This document shows positions 33,737 to 42,524 of a stretch of 64,000 nucleotides of DNA, in pieces; the stretch's first letter is position 1; every line of letters begins with the position of its first letter. The stretch spans positions 62,001-126,000 of the forward strand of contig JAUNNH010000003.1 in NCBI GenBank assembly GCA_030531505.1. The letters are read 5' to 3'. Source of the DNA: Eubacteriales bacterium. Lineage in GTDB: Bacteria > Bacillota > Clostridia > Oscillospirales > Oscillospiraceae. Below the pieces are notes generated by a model. The model searched no databases. It was not told the DNA's origin and saw only the letters and a program-made list of their open reading frames with translations. A program made the translations under genes and the position numbers.

Positions 33737-35410
33737 ATGAGCAAAATGGAAATCTCACGTCGGGACTTTCTGAAGGGCGCGGCCGCCGGTGCGGCCGGTC
33801 TGGCCGTCATGGGTCTGGGCGGCGGCGCCGCCTTGGCGGAAGATGCGCCCGAGGCCATGAACGCGGCGAAGTCCATGGAAAAATGGGACTTTGAGATCGC
33901 ACCCCCTCCGATCCCCGAGGAGGAGATCGCCGAGGTCATCGAGGACGATATCATCGTCGTCGGCGCCGGCATGTCCGGTCTGACGACCGCCCTCTCCGCC
34001 GCGCAGAACGGTGCCAGCGTCACCCTGTTCTCCGGCTCCAGCCACCCCATCTCCCGCGGCGGCTCCAACTTTGCCAAGAACAGCAAGGTCATGGAAGAGC
34101 GCGGCATCGAGCCCTTCGACGTCAACTACTTCTTCTATCATGAGATGCGCGCCGCCTCCTTCCAGGTCGACCAGAAGAAGTGGAACCGCGGCTACAACAA
34201 CTCCGAAGAGGCCATGAACTGGCTGATCGACATCGTGTCCGAGGACGGGCTGAAGGTCATCCTCGAGCGCGACAACAACTTTGACGGCGGCCCCTATTAT
34301 GCCCACGCCTTCAACACCGAAGGCAACGACGCGATGGTCTCCACCGGCCAGCAGGGCGCGGTCGAGAGCCTGGAGCGCCATGCGAAGGACGCCGGCGTGA
34401 AGTTCTTCTACGAAACGGTGGCCAAGCAGCTCATCCGTGAGGACAACAACACCGGCCGTGTGACCGGCGTCGTCGCCCAGCGCGCGGACGGCAGCTATGT
34501 GAAGTTTGTCGGCAAGAAGGCGATCGTCCTCGCCACCGGCGACTTCTCCGCCAACAAGCAGATGCTGGCCAAGTACTGCCCGATGGTCCTCCCGCTGGTG
34601 GGCATGGAAGAGCAGGAAGTCGACTACAACACGGGCTTCTCCACGGCCGGCCTCTACAAGGGCGACGGCCAGCGGATGGGCCTCTGGATCGGCGCGGCCT
34701 GGCAGCACGCCTTCCCCAATCCCCCGATGATGCAGGGCTCCTGGGGCGGCAGCCATCAGCCCCTCGGCTTCCACTGGGGCCTGAACGTCAACACCCGGAC
34801 CGAGCGCTATCAGCGTGAGGACGTCTCCGCGCCCTACAGCGCCAACCACCTGATCAGCCAGCCGGGCCACATCGCCTGGGGCATCTGGACCGCGAATTAC
34901 GCCCAGGCCATCATCGACACCGGCAATGAGTGGTACAGCTTCGGCTCGAACTTCGATAACCCGCCCAAGACCGTGGACGAGCTGCTGGCCTCCTGGGAGA
35001 GCAGCAAGGCCGACACGATCGAGGAGCTGGCCGAGAAGTGCGAGCTCGACGCCGAGAAGCTGAAGGCGGTCATCAAGCGCTACAACGAGCTGTGCGAGAA
35101 GGGCGAGGACGAGGACTTCCACAAGGATCCCAAGTTCATGATCCCCATCGACGAGAACGGCCCCTTCTATTATGCCCGCAACTACGCGCTGTTCATGACC
35201 GTCATGGGCGGCCTGCGCTGCAACGAGTTCATGCAGGTCGAGGACGAGAACGACGAGGTCATCCCGGGCCTCTTCAACGTCGGCCAGATGATCGGCGACA
35301 TGTATGCCAACACCTACAACTTCGCCATCCCCGGCAACTGCTACGGCATCAACTGCCTGACCTTCGGCTACCTGCTCGGCCGTGACCTGGCTGAGGGCAA
35401 GTTCGACTGA
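33737..35410 (+). CDS. Tat-exported FAD-dependent reductase (fumarate-reductase-like)
   Basis: Of 557 residues from the ATG behind AAAGGAG. The N-terminus has a twin-arginine signal (SRRDFLKG at about 8-15, then a Gly/Ala-rich stretch ending GGGAALA). The FAD-binding segment DIIVVGAGMSGLTTALSAA is at about 75-93, and the C-terminal PGLFNVGQMIGDMYANTYNFAIPGNCYGINCLTFGYLLGRDLA is the FrdA/flavocytochrome-c-type closing part. No FMN-binding domain and no haem motif (CxxCH) are present, so the electron donor must be a separate protein. It presumably reduces an unsaturated organic acid outside the cell; the substrate is unknown. Confidence 0.93.
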   Translation: MSKMEISRRDFLKGAAAGAAGLAVMGLGGGAALAEDAPEAMNAAKSMEKWDFEIAPPPIPEEEIAEVIEDDIIVVGAGMSGLTTALSAAQNGASVTLFSGSSHPISRGGSNFAKNSKVMEERGIEPFDVNYFFYHEMRAASFQVDQKKWNRGYNNSEEAMNWLIDIVSEDGLKVILERDNNFDGGPYYAHAFNTEGNDAMVSTGQQGAVESLERHAKDAGVKFFYETVAKQLIREDNNTGRVTGVVAQRADGSYVKFVGKKAIVLATGDFSANKQMLAKYCPMVLPLVGMEEQEVDYNTGFSTAGLYKGDGQRMGLWIGAAWQHAFPNPPMMQGSWGGSHQPLGFHWGLNVNTRTERYQREDVSAPYSANHLISQPGHIAWGIWTANYAQAIIDTGNEWYSFGSNFDNPPKTVDELLASWESSKADTIEELAEKCELDAEKLKAVIKRYNELCEKGEDEDFHKDPKFMIPIDENGPFYYARNYALFMTVMGGLRCNEFMQVEDENDEVIPGLFNVGQMIGDMYANTYNFAIPGNCYGINCLTFGYLLGRDLAEGKFD

Positions 35411-35438
35411 TCCGACACAGGCAAAGCAGAATCCTTCT

Positions 35439-35467
35439 GGGCCTCCCGCAAGGGAGGCCCTCTTCTT
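35439..35467 (+). terminator. Terminator of the Tat flavoprotein gene
   Basis: GGGCCTCCC-GCAA-GGGAGGCCC followed by TCTTCTT. Confidence 0.9.
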
Positions 35468-35500
35468 GCAGACAAACCTATACGGCAAAGCACAGACACA

Positions 35501-35548
35501 CATGGGGAGAGCGCGAGAGGGGATTGGGTATTCCCTCTCGCATTTGAT
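35501..35548. repeat. Dispersed hairpin repeat, copy 1
   Basis: A 48-base segment starting CATGGGGAGAGCGCGAGAGG and ending CTCTCGCATTTGAT. It is almost identical to 51712-51760 (one inserted G and one A/G change). It contains a 9-bp stem GCGAGAGGG/CCCTCTCGC with an 11-base loop. Confidence 0.9.
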
Positions 35549-35598
35549 TCAAGCAAAAGGGGAACACCTTGGGAGACCCTTTCCGCGCCGGCGGAGGA

Positions 35599-35627
35599 TT
35601 GAAAAGCGGCGGGGGCTATGATACAAT
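35599..35627 (+). promoter_or_regulatory. Sigma-A promoter of the YfbR operon
   Basis: TTGAAA (35599-35604), 17-base spacer, TACAAT (35622-35627). Confidence 0.75.
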
Positions 35628-35656
35628 AAACAATAAACTACCCATCGGAGGAACCC

Positions 35657-36247
35657 ATGAGCTATAACTTTTTTGCCTATATTTCCCGTATGCGCTACAT
35701 CGGGCGCTGGAGTCTGATGCGCAACGCCCTGCCGGAGAACATCCAGGAGCACAGCCACATGGTCGCGGTGCTCGCGCACGCCCTCGGCGTGATCCGCCGG
35801 GACGTGTTCGGCCGGGACTGTGACCCGAACGCCGCCGCCGCGGTTGCGCTCTATCACGACAGCAGCGAGATCCTGACCGGCGATCTGCCGACGCCCATCA
35901 AGTACCACAGCCGCAAGATCCGCGAGGCCTACCAGAAGGTGGAGAACCTCGCCTGCAGCAAGCTGCTCGCGACGCTCCCGGGAAAGCTCCGCCCGGCGTA
36001 TGAGGATCTGCTGCTGGGCGAGAGCGCGAAGGAGTTGCACGATCTCGTGAAAGCGGCCGATAAGCTCTCAGCCTATATCAAGTGCGTCGAGGAGCGCAAG
36101 GCCGGCAACAACGAGTTCCTCTCCGCCGAGGCGCAGACGCGCCGCATGCTGGAGGAGAATCCGCTGCCCGAGGTACAGTATTTCCTGGAGCACTTTGCCC
36201 CGGCTTTTGAGCTGGATCTGGACGAATTGGGAACGATCGAGGACTGA
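35657..36247 (+). CDS. YfbR-like 5'-deoxynucleotidase (HD domain)
   Basis: A 196-residue HD-domain phosphohydrolase. The metal ligands fall in EHSHMVAVLAHAL, YHDSSEILTGDLPTPIKY (the H-D pair) and the late D of AADKLSAYIK. The family removes phosphate from deoxynucleoside 5'-monophosphates. First gene of an operon with a DUF896 protein and two flavoproteins; start ATG behind GGAGGAACCC. Confidence 0.94.
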   Translation: MSYNFFAYISRMRYIGRWSLMRNALPENIQEHSHMVAVLAHALGVIRRDVFGRDCDPNAAAAVALYHDSSEILTGDLPTPIKYHSRKIREAYQKVENLACSKLLATLPGKLRPAYEDLLLGESAKELHDLVKAADKLSAYIKCVEERKAGNNEFLSAEAQTRRMLEENPLPEVQYFLEHFAPAFELDLDELGTIED

Positions 36248-36250
36248 AAA

Positions 36251-36469
36251 ATGGAAAACAGCAAACTGGAACACATCAATGAGCTGGCCCGCCTCGCCAA
36301 GGAACGGGAGCTCACGGCCGAGGAGCTCGCCGAACGCGAGGTCCTGCGGAAGGAGTACATCGCCGAATGGCGCGCGGGCGCGATCGCGCTGCTGGAGAAC
36401 ACTTACATCCAGACCCCGGACGGGAAAAAGCACAAACTGCAGCGCAAAGGACCGCTGCCGAAGGCATGA
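36251..36469 (+). CDS. DUF896 (YnzC-type) small protein
   Basis: A 72-residue helical protein with the family pattern INELARLAKERELTAEELAER, LRKEYI and the TPDGKKHKLQRKG tail. Related YnzC/YneA-operon proteins are small two-helix proteins of unknown role. It starts 3 bases after the YfbR-like gene and overlaps the next gene by ATGA. Confidence 0.94.
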   Translation: MENSKLEHINELARLAKERELTAEELAEREVLRKEYIAEWRAGAIALLENTYIQTPDGKKHKLQRKGPLPKA

Positions 36470-37674
36470 GGCGCGTCGTTGTGATCGGCGGCGGGGCGAG
36501 CGGGATGATGGCCGCGCTGACCGCGGCGGAGGACGCGGAGAATCGCGTCGTCCTGCTGGAGCGCCAGCAGCGCCTCGGCCGCAAGCTCCTCGCCACCGGC
36601 AACGGCCGCTGCAATCTCACGAACACCGCCGCCGCGCCCGCGCATTACCACGGAGCGGAGGCGGCTTTCGTGCGCCCGGCGCTTGAGAAGTTCGGCCCGG
36701 AGGAGACGCTCGCCTATTTCCATGCGCTCGGTCTGCTGACCGTGACGGAGTACGGCGGGCGGGTCTATCCGCTCTCCAACGCCGCCAACTCCGTTCTGGA
36801 CGTGCTGCGCTTCGCGCTGGACCGGGCCGGGGTAGAGCTGCGCTGCGGCTGCCCGGCGCGGGAGATCCGCCGCACGAAGACAGGCTACACGGTGCTGACC
36901 GATGAAGGCGCGCTTGAGGCGGACAGGCTGATCGTCGCCTGCGGCGGCTGTGCCGGGGCGAAACTCGGTGGGGTGAAGGACGGCTATGAGCTGCTCAAGC
37001 CCCTCGGCCACAAACGGACGAACCTGTACCCGGCGCTGGTGCAGCTTTTGACCGCGCCGGAATATCCGCGCGCTCTCAAGGGCGTGCGCTGCCCGGCCGC
37101 GCTGCGGCTCACCGCCGGAGAGGAGACACTCGCCGTGAGCGAGGGCGAGCTGCAGTTTACCGAGACGGGCGTCTCCGGCCCGGCGGTCTTTGACATTTCG
37201 CGCGCCGCCGCGACGGGCGGCGAGGGTCTGACGCTCCATATCCGTTTCCTGTCTTATCCGGCGGAGGAAGTCGACGGGCTGCTCCGCGATCGCTGCACAG
37301 CCTTCCCGGCGCTCGAGACCGGCGAGATCCTGACCGGCATGGTCCACAACCGGCTCGGTCGGATGCTGGTGCGCTATGCGGGGCTGGACGCCGCCGCGCC
37401 GCTGCGCGCTGTCGGGGATAAGGGGCGCGCAGCGCTCATCCGGGCGCTCTGCGATTTCACACTCCCCGTGCGCGGTACGGAGGATTTCGACCATGCCCAG
37501 GTGACCGCGGGCGGGATCCGGACAGCGGGCTTTGACCCCGAGACGCTGGAGAGCTGGTTCATGCCGGGACTCTTCGTCTGCGGCGAGCTGCTCGATGTGG
37601 ACGGGGACTGCGGCGGCTTCAACCTGCAGTGGGCCTGGTCGAGCGGGCGGCTCGCCGGGAGGCTGGGCCGATGA
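36466..37674 (+). CDS. NAD(P)/FAD-dependent oxidoreductase, HI0933/YhiN family
   Basis: A 402-residue flavoprotein. The FAD-binding VVVIGGGASGMMAALTAAE opens the sequence, RLGRKLLATGNGRCNLTN is the family hallmark, and GELLDVDGDCGGFNLQWAWSSG closes it. The biochemical role of this family is unsettled. It overlaps both neighbours by 4 bases, so the two flavoproteins are likely made in step. Confidence 0.95.
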   Translation: MRRVVVIGGGASGMMAALTAAEDAENRVVLLERQQRLGRKLLATGNGRCNLTNTAAAPAHYHGAEAAFVRPALEKFGPEETLAYFHALGLLTVTEYGGRVYPLSNAANSVLDVLRFALDRAGVELRCGCPAREIRRTKTGYTVLTDEGALEADRLIVACGGCAGAKLGGVKDGYELLKPLGHKRTNLYPALVQLLTAPEYPRALKGVRCPAALRLTAGEETLAVSEGELQFTETGVSGPAVFDISRAAATGGEGLTLHIRFLSYPAEEVDGLLRDRCTAFPALETGEILTGMVHNRLGRMLVRYAGLDAAAPLRAVGDKGRAALIRALCDFTLPVRGTEDFDHAQVTAGGIRTAGFDPETLESWFMPGLFVCGELLDVDGDCGGFNLQWAWSSGRLAGRLGR

Positions 37675-39260
37675 TCCGCGTGCGCAATATCCGGCTCGCA
37701 CCGGAGGAAAACGAGGCGCTCCTGCGGCATCGCACGGCCAAAAAGCTGCGCATTTCGGAGGAAAAGCTCCGCTCGCTCACAATTTTAAAGCGCTCGCTGG
37801 ACGCGCGCAAAAAGAATGATATCCACTACCGCTATGCCGTGGCGGTCACGGTCGCCGGACGCGAGGAGGATGTCCTCGCGCGCTTGAAGGACCCTGACGT
37901 CGAGCATTGGGAGAAGCGGGCGTATACCATCCCGCAGGTGCACTGCGAGGAGCGGCCCGTCGTCGTGGGCTTCGGCCCGGCGGGCATGTTCGCCGCGCTG
38001 GTGCTCGCGAAGGCGGGGGCCTGCCCGCTGGTGCTCGAGCGCGGACAGGACGCCCGGACGCGCCTTGCGGCAGTTGAGGCCTTTCGGGCCGGGGGACCGC
38101 TGGACCCGGAGAACAACGTGCAGTTCGGAGAGGGCGGCGCCGGGACCTTTTCCGACGGCAAGCTCAACACCGGCACACACGATCCGCGCATCGGCTGGGT
38201 GCTCGAGCAGTTCCGCGACCACGGAGCGCAGCCGAGCATCGTCTACGACGCCAAGCCCCATATCGGCACCGACGTGCTGGTGGAGGTCGTGCAGGCGCTC
38301 CGGGAGGAGATCGTGTCCCTCGGCGGCGAGGTTCGCTTTGGGGCGAAGCTCACGGGCCTGCGTGTCGAGGCCGGCGCGCTTACCGGGATCGAGGTCACGT
38401 CGCACGACGGTACCGAGGTCCTGCCCTGCCGGCAGCTGATCCTCGCCGTGGGTCACTCGGCGCGGGACACTTTCGAGATGCTGCGGGCGGCCGGGATCCC
38501 GATGGAGCCCAAGCCCTTCTCGATGGGCGTGCGCATCGAGCACCGCCAGAGCCTGATCGACCGCGCCCAGTATGGGCGCGAGCGGGGAAGCCTGCCCCCG
38601 GCGGATTACGCCCTGAACGTACATCTGCCGGACGGGAGCAGCGCCTACACCTTCTGCATGTGCCCGGGCGGGGAGGTCTTCGCCGCGGCCTCGGAGGAGG
38701 GCGGCGTGGTCACGAACGGCATGAGCTATGCCGCGCGCGCCGGCGAGAACGCCAACGCCGCGCTGCTGGTCACGCTGCAGCCGTCGGACTTCCCGGGCGG
38801 CGATGTGCTCGCCGGAATGGCCTGGCAGCGGGAGATCGAGCGCGCCGCGTTCCGGTATGGAGGCGGGGACTACCGCGCTCCTGCTCAGACCGTGGGGGAT
38901 TTCCTGCGGCGTGTGCCGAGCACGGGTCCGGGTACGGTCAAGCCGAGCTACCGGCCCGGCGTGTGCTGGGGCGAGCTCCGGGAGGTGCTTCCGGCACGCA
39001 TCACGGCCGTGCTCGAGCAGGCGATCCCGGCCCTCGGGAAGAAGCTCGCGGGCTTTGATACGCCCGACGCGGTGCTCACCGCGCCCGAGACGCGCTCCTC
39101 CTCACCGGTGCGGCTGCCGCGGGATGCGGGCTGTTCGAGCGCCGTGCAGGGGCTGTACCCCTGCGGCGAGGGCGCCGGCTACGCCGGGGGGATCACCTCG
39201 GCCGCGGTGGACGGCATGCGCTGTGCGGAAGCGCTGCTGGACAAACTGCCGAAAGCGTAG
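37671..39260 (+). CDS. FAD-dependent protein, uncharacterised dehydrogenase-like family
   Basis: Of 529 residues, start ATG overlapping the preceding stop. A short N-terminal domain (residues 1-95, basic, with LTILKRSLDARKKNDIHYRY) precedes an FAD domain with VVVGFGPAGMFAALVLAKAG and the marker NNVQFGEGGAGTFSDGKLNT. This matches the common Firmicute family often annotated as FAD-dependent dehydrogenase; its substrate is unknown. The N-terminal domain is suggestive of nucleic acid or protein binding, an inference only. Confidence 0.93.
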   Translation: MIRVRNIRLAPEENEALLRHRTAKKLRISEEKLRSLTILKRSLDARKKNDIHYRYAVAVTVAGREEDVLARLKDPDVEHWEKRAYTIPQVHCEERPVVVGFGPAGMFAALVLAKAGACPLVLERGQDARTRLAAVEAFRAGGPLDPENNVQFGEGGAGTFSDGKLNTGTHDPRIGWVLEQFRDHGAQPSIVYDAKPHIGTDVLVEVVQALREEIVSLGGEVRFGAKLTGLRVEAGALTGIEVTSHDGTEVLPCRQLILAVGHSARDTFEMLRAAGIPMEPKPFSMGVRIEHRQSLIDRAQYGRERGSLPPADYALNVHLPDGSSAYTFCMCPGGEVFAAASEEGGVVTNGMSYAARAGENANAALLVTLQPSDFPGGDVLAGMAWQREIERAAFRYGGGDYRAPAQTVGDFLRRVPSTGPGTVKPSYRPGVCWGELREVLPARITAVLEQAIPALGKKLAGFDTPDAVLTAPETRSSSPVRLPRDAGCSSAVQGLYPCGEGAGYAGGITSAAVDGMRCAEALLDKLPKA

Positions 39261-39312
39261 TACAATAGAGCAAAGCGCGAAAGCGCCGTTCGATCACAAA
39301 AGGAGGATCACC

Positions 39313-39525
39313 ATGGATTTCAGAAGCATGAAGGTGAAGGAACTCTTCGCCAATGAGAAGGCGGCAGCCATCGTGAAGGAGCTGGCGCCGAACCTCACGA
39401 AGTACCCCATCAAGCTCTTCAACAACAAGACCTGCGGCGAGATCTTCGACCTTGTGGTCAGCAAAAAGATCGTCCCCGAGAACATCGCCAAGCAGATCGA
39501 GGAGAAGGTCAACGCGCTGCTGTGA
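39313..39525 (+). CDS. Small hypothetical protein (70 aa)
   Basis: A 70-residue helical protein starting MDFRSMKVKELFANEKAAAI directly behind AGGAGG, and ending in EEKVNALL. It is 52 bases after the flavoprotein gene and before a terminator, so it is the last gene of the operon. The repeated short helices resemble a three-helix bundle like DUF1858-type proteins, but I do not claim that family. Confidence 0.82.
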   Translation: MDFRSMKVKELFANEKAAAIVKELAPNLTKYPIKLFNNKTCGEIFDLVVSKKIVPENIAKQIEEKVNALL

Positions 39526-39546
39526 GGCGCGGAGAACAGAAATAGG

Positions 39547-39580
39547 AAAGCCGCCCGGCTTATATGCCGGGCGGCTTTTT
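39547..39580. terminator. Terminator between the flavoprotein operon and trkH
   Basis: AAAGCCGCCCGGC and its complement with a short TTATAT loop, followed by TTTTT rightward. Confidence 0.9.
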
Positions 39581-39589
39581 GCCGTATGT

Positions 39590-41029
39590 TCAGTTTTTCC
39601 AGGTGCGCGGGGAGAAGAGCACCAGGATGGGATAGAACTCCAGACGGCCGAGGAGCATCGCGAGGGTCATGAGCAGCTTGGCGCGCGGGGAGAAGAAGGC
39701 AAAGCTCCCGAGCGGGCCGATGACGGCGGTCATGCCGGGCCCGATGTTCGAGAGGCAGGAGAGCGCCGCCGTGAAGCTCGTCGCGACATCCGTCCCGTCA
39801 AGGGAAATGAGGGCGGAGAAGAGGAAGAGAAGCAGGAAATACAGCACGGCGAAAATAGCTGCGGCCTTGACCGTGCTCATCTCGACGCGCTTGCCGTCCA
39901 TCTGCACGCGCTGCACGCTCCGGGGGCGGACCATCTGCCGCAGCTCCGCGCGGAGCATCTTGCCGAGAATCATCAGACGCGAGAGCTTCATGCCGCCGCC
40001 GGTGCTGCCGGCGCAGCCGCCGCAGACCATCAGCAGGATCAGGATCCATTTGCAGTATTCGGGCCAGAGCGTGAAATCCACGGTGCCGAAGCCGGTCGTG
40101 CTGATAAGCGTCGCGACATTGAAAAAAGCCTGGTGGAAGGCAGGGACGAAGCCTCCGTACATCCCGCGGATGCCGAGCGTGATCAGCAGTGCCGCGCCGA
40201 AGACGATCCCGAGATACCAGTGCAGCTCCTCGTTTTTCAGCGCGTCTTTCCCACGGCGGATGAGCAGGAGAAAATAGAGGTTGAAGTTCACACCGAAGAG
40301 CAGCATGAACACGGCGCACACGACCTCAATATAGCGGCTGTGAAAGCCCGCGATGCTCGCGGGATTGGTGGAGAAGCCGCCGGTGCCGGCCGTGGCACAG
40401 GCGTGCAGCAGCGCATCGTAGAAGCTCATGCCGCCGCAGAGGAGGAAGAGCGTCTCGAGCAGGGTGAGACCGATGTAGATGAGATAGAGGGTGCGCGCGG
40501 TCTGTCGGGCGCGGGGCACGAGCTTGCCCACGGTGGGGCCGGGTACCTCGGCGCGGAAGATGTGCATGGAGTATTCGCCGCTCATCGGCAGCACGGCCAT
40601 CAGGAAGACCAGCACGCCCATGCCGCCGATCCAATGGCTGAACATACGCCAGAACAGGACGCCGCGGGGCATTGCGTCGAGATCGGTCACGACGGTCGCG
40701 CCTGTGGTGGAGAGGCCGGAGGCCGTCTCAAAGAGCGCGTCGATGAAGTGCGGCAGCGCACCGCTGAGCGTAAAGGGCAGCGCCCCGATCAGCGAGATGA
40801 GGACCCAGCCGACACCGACGATCACGAAGCCGTCGCGGGCGAAGAGCGTGGTGCTGCGCGGCCTGGGCAGGCAAAAGAGCGCGCCCAGAGCGGCCGAGCC
40901 GAGCAGCGGGATCAGCAGCGGGAGAGAGCTCTCGTGAAAGCAGAGCGACGCGATGAGCGGCAGGAGCATGAGCGCGGCGAAAATGAGCAGGATATAGCCC
41001 AGTACGCGCAGGATCATCCGCCCGTTCAT
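39590..41029 (-). CDS. trkH: TrkH-family potassium uptake channel subunit
   Basis: A 479-residue membrane protein with the four-fold pore repeats of the TrkH/KtrB superfamily; selectivity-filter-like segments include ASGLSTTGATVVTD, TAGTGGFSTNPASI, STTGFGTVDF and SNIGPGM. It forms the K+ channel gated by the TrkA protein encoded directly upstream, whose stop codon overlaps this ATG. Confidence 0.96.
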   Translation of the reverse strand: MNGRMILRVLGYILLIFAALMLLPLIASLCFHESSLPLLIPLLGSAALGALFCLPRPRSTTLFARDGFVIVGVGWVLISLIGALPFTLSGALPHFIDALFETASGLSTTGATVVTDLDAMPRGVLFWRMFSHWIGGMGVLVFLMAVLPMSGEYSMHIFRAEVPGPTVGKLVPRARQTARTLYLIYIGLTLLETLFLLCGGMSFYDALLHACATAGTGGFSTNPASIAGFHSRYIEVVCAVFMLLFGVNFNLYFLLLIRRGKDALKNEELHWYLGIVFGAALLITLGIRGMYGGFVPAFHQAFFNVATLISTTGFGTVDFTLWPEYCKWILILLMVCGGCAGSTGGGMKLSRLMILGKMLRAELRQMVRPRSVQRVQMDGKRVEMSTVKAAAIFAVLYFLLLFLFSALISLDGTDVATSFTAALSCLSNIGPGMTAVIGPLGSFAFFSPRAKLLMTLAMLLGRLEFYPILVLFSPRTWKN

Positions 41030-42390
41030 GCCTCGACCTCCAGGATGTCGTCGACGTTCTGGATCCGGCCTGCCTCGGCCACGATCACCGCGTGGTCCCC
41101 GGCGTGGATCGCGGTGCCGCCGTCGGGGATAAGGCTGTGTGTGCCGCGGATGACGGCGCTGATGAGGATGTTGGGCTTGAGCTTCAGCTCCTTCAGCGGA
41201 ACGCCGACCAGCGCGGAGCCGGAGCCGATTTTGAATTCCAGCGCCTCGACCTGCCCGTCAGCCAGGCGGTAGAGCGTCTCCATGCTGCTGTCGAGAGAGT
41301 TGTCCATGGCGCGCACATAGCGTGCGAGTTGCTGGGCAACGATGTCCTTCGGCGTGACGATGCTGTCGAGCCCGGAGTTTTCGAGGATATCGGAGAAATG
41401 CTCGCGGTTGACCTTGGCGACGATCTTTCCGACCCCACAGTCCCGGGCGTACATGGAGGTGATGATGTTGTCGCCGTCCTCGCCGGTCAGGGCGACAAAG
41501 GCGTCGACGGAGCCGAGCCCGTCCTCGAGCAGCACGTCGCTGCGCGTCGCGTCGCCGCAGATGATGTGTGCCTTGGGGATCAGGTCGAGCAGCCGGTCGC
41601 AGCGCTCGCGGTCCTTTTCCACGATGGTGACGGTCATCCCGGCCTCGAGCAGCAGGCGGGCGAGGTACACCGCGGTGCGGCTGCCGCCCATGAGCATGGC
41701 GCTGCGCACGGGGCGCCGATAGGTCCCGCAGGCGACAAAGAAACGCCGCAGCTCGCCGGGCGTGCCCGTGATGCTGAGCATGTCGCCGCCGCGCAGGACG
41801 AAGGAGCCGTTCGGGATCATGGCCTCGCCGCCGCGCTCCACCACGCCGACCAACACGTGGGCGCCGAGCTCCTGCGGCAGGCGGCGCAGCTCCATCCCGT
41901 CGAGCTTCCCGCCCTCGCGGACGCGGTGCTCCACGATCTCGGCGCTGCCCCGGGAGAAGGTGTCCACCCGCACCGCGCTCGGGAAGCGCAGGATGCGGGA
42001 GATCTCCTTGGCGCATTCGTACTCGGGGTTCACGATCACCGAGAGCCCCAGCGCTTCGCGCAGGAACTCGCGCTGGTTCAGGTACTCCGGATCGCGCACG
42101 CGCGCGATGACGTGGCGCGTCCCGAGCTTGCGCGCCGAGATGCCGCAGATCATGTTCACTTCGTCCTGCTCCGTCGCGGCCATCAGCAGGTCGGCCTTTT
42201 CGGCCCCCGCCTCGCGCAGCGTCTCGGGGTTGGTGGCGCTGCCCTCGACGCAGATGACATCCAGCTCGTTGGAAATGTGCGAGATGAGCTCGCTGTCGCG
42301 GTCGATGACCGTGATGTCGTGGCCTTCGCCGGCAAGGATCGCGGCCACGGATCGCCCGATCTTGCCCGCGCCTGCAAGGATGATCTTCAT
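41026..42390 (-). CDS. trkA: Trk potassium uptake regulator TrkA
   Basis: The cytoplasmic nucleotide-binding ring that gates TrkH. The 454-residue protein is a tandem of two RCK units, each with a Rossmann NAD site (MKIILAGAGKIGRSVAAIL at 1-19 and SAMLMGGSRTAVYLARLLLE near 225) followed by a TrkA-C domain. Translation is coupled to trkH through the 4-base overlap. Confidence 0.96.
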   Translation of the reverse strand: MKIILAGAGKIGRSVAAILAGEGHDITVIDRDSELISHISNELDVICVEGSATNPETLREAGAEKADLLMAATEQDEVNMICGISARKLGTRHVIARVRDPEYLNQREFLREALGLSVIVNPEYECAKEISRILRFPSAVRVDTFSRGSAEIVEHRVREGGKLDGMELRRLPQELGAHVLVGVVERGGEAMIPNGSFVLRGGDMLSITGTPGELRRFFVACGTYRRPVRSAMLMGGSRTAVYLARLLLEAGMTVTIVEKDRERCDRLLDLIPKAHIICGDATRSDVLLEDGLGSVDAFVALTGEDGDNIITSMYARDCGVGKIVAKVNREHFSDILENSGLDSIVTPKDIVAQQLARYVRAMDNSLDSSMETLYRLADGQVEALEFKIGSGSALVGVPLKELKLKPNILISAVIRGTHSLIPDGGTAIHAGDHAVIVAEAGRIQNVDDILEVEA

Positions 42391-42472
42391 GGGACACCCC
42401 CGCTTTCTACATTATTTGATAATATCTTATTCTATCATGGAAAGAGCGAAATGTACAGAGGCGAAGAGCCCC

Positions 42473-42501
42473 TTGCGAAAGGACACGGCTTCGGATATAA
42501 T
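42473..42501 (+). promoter_or_regulatory. Sigma-A promoter of the DUF2461 gene
   Basis: TTGCGA (42473-42478), 17-base spacer, TATAAT (42496-42501). Confidence 0.78.
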
Positions 42502-42524
42502 GAAAACGATAAATAAAGGACGGT

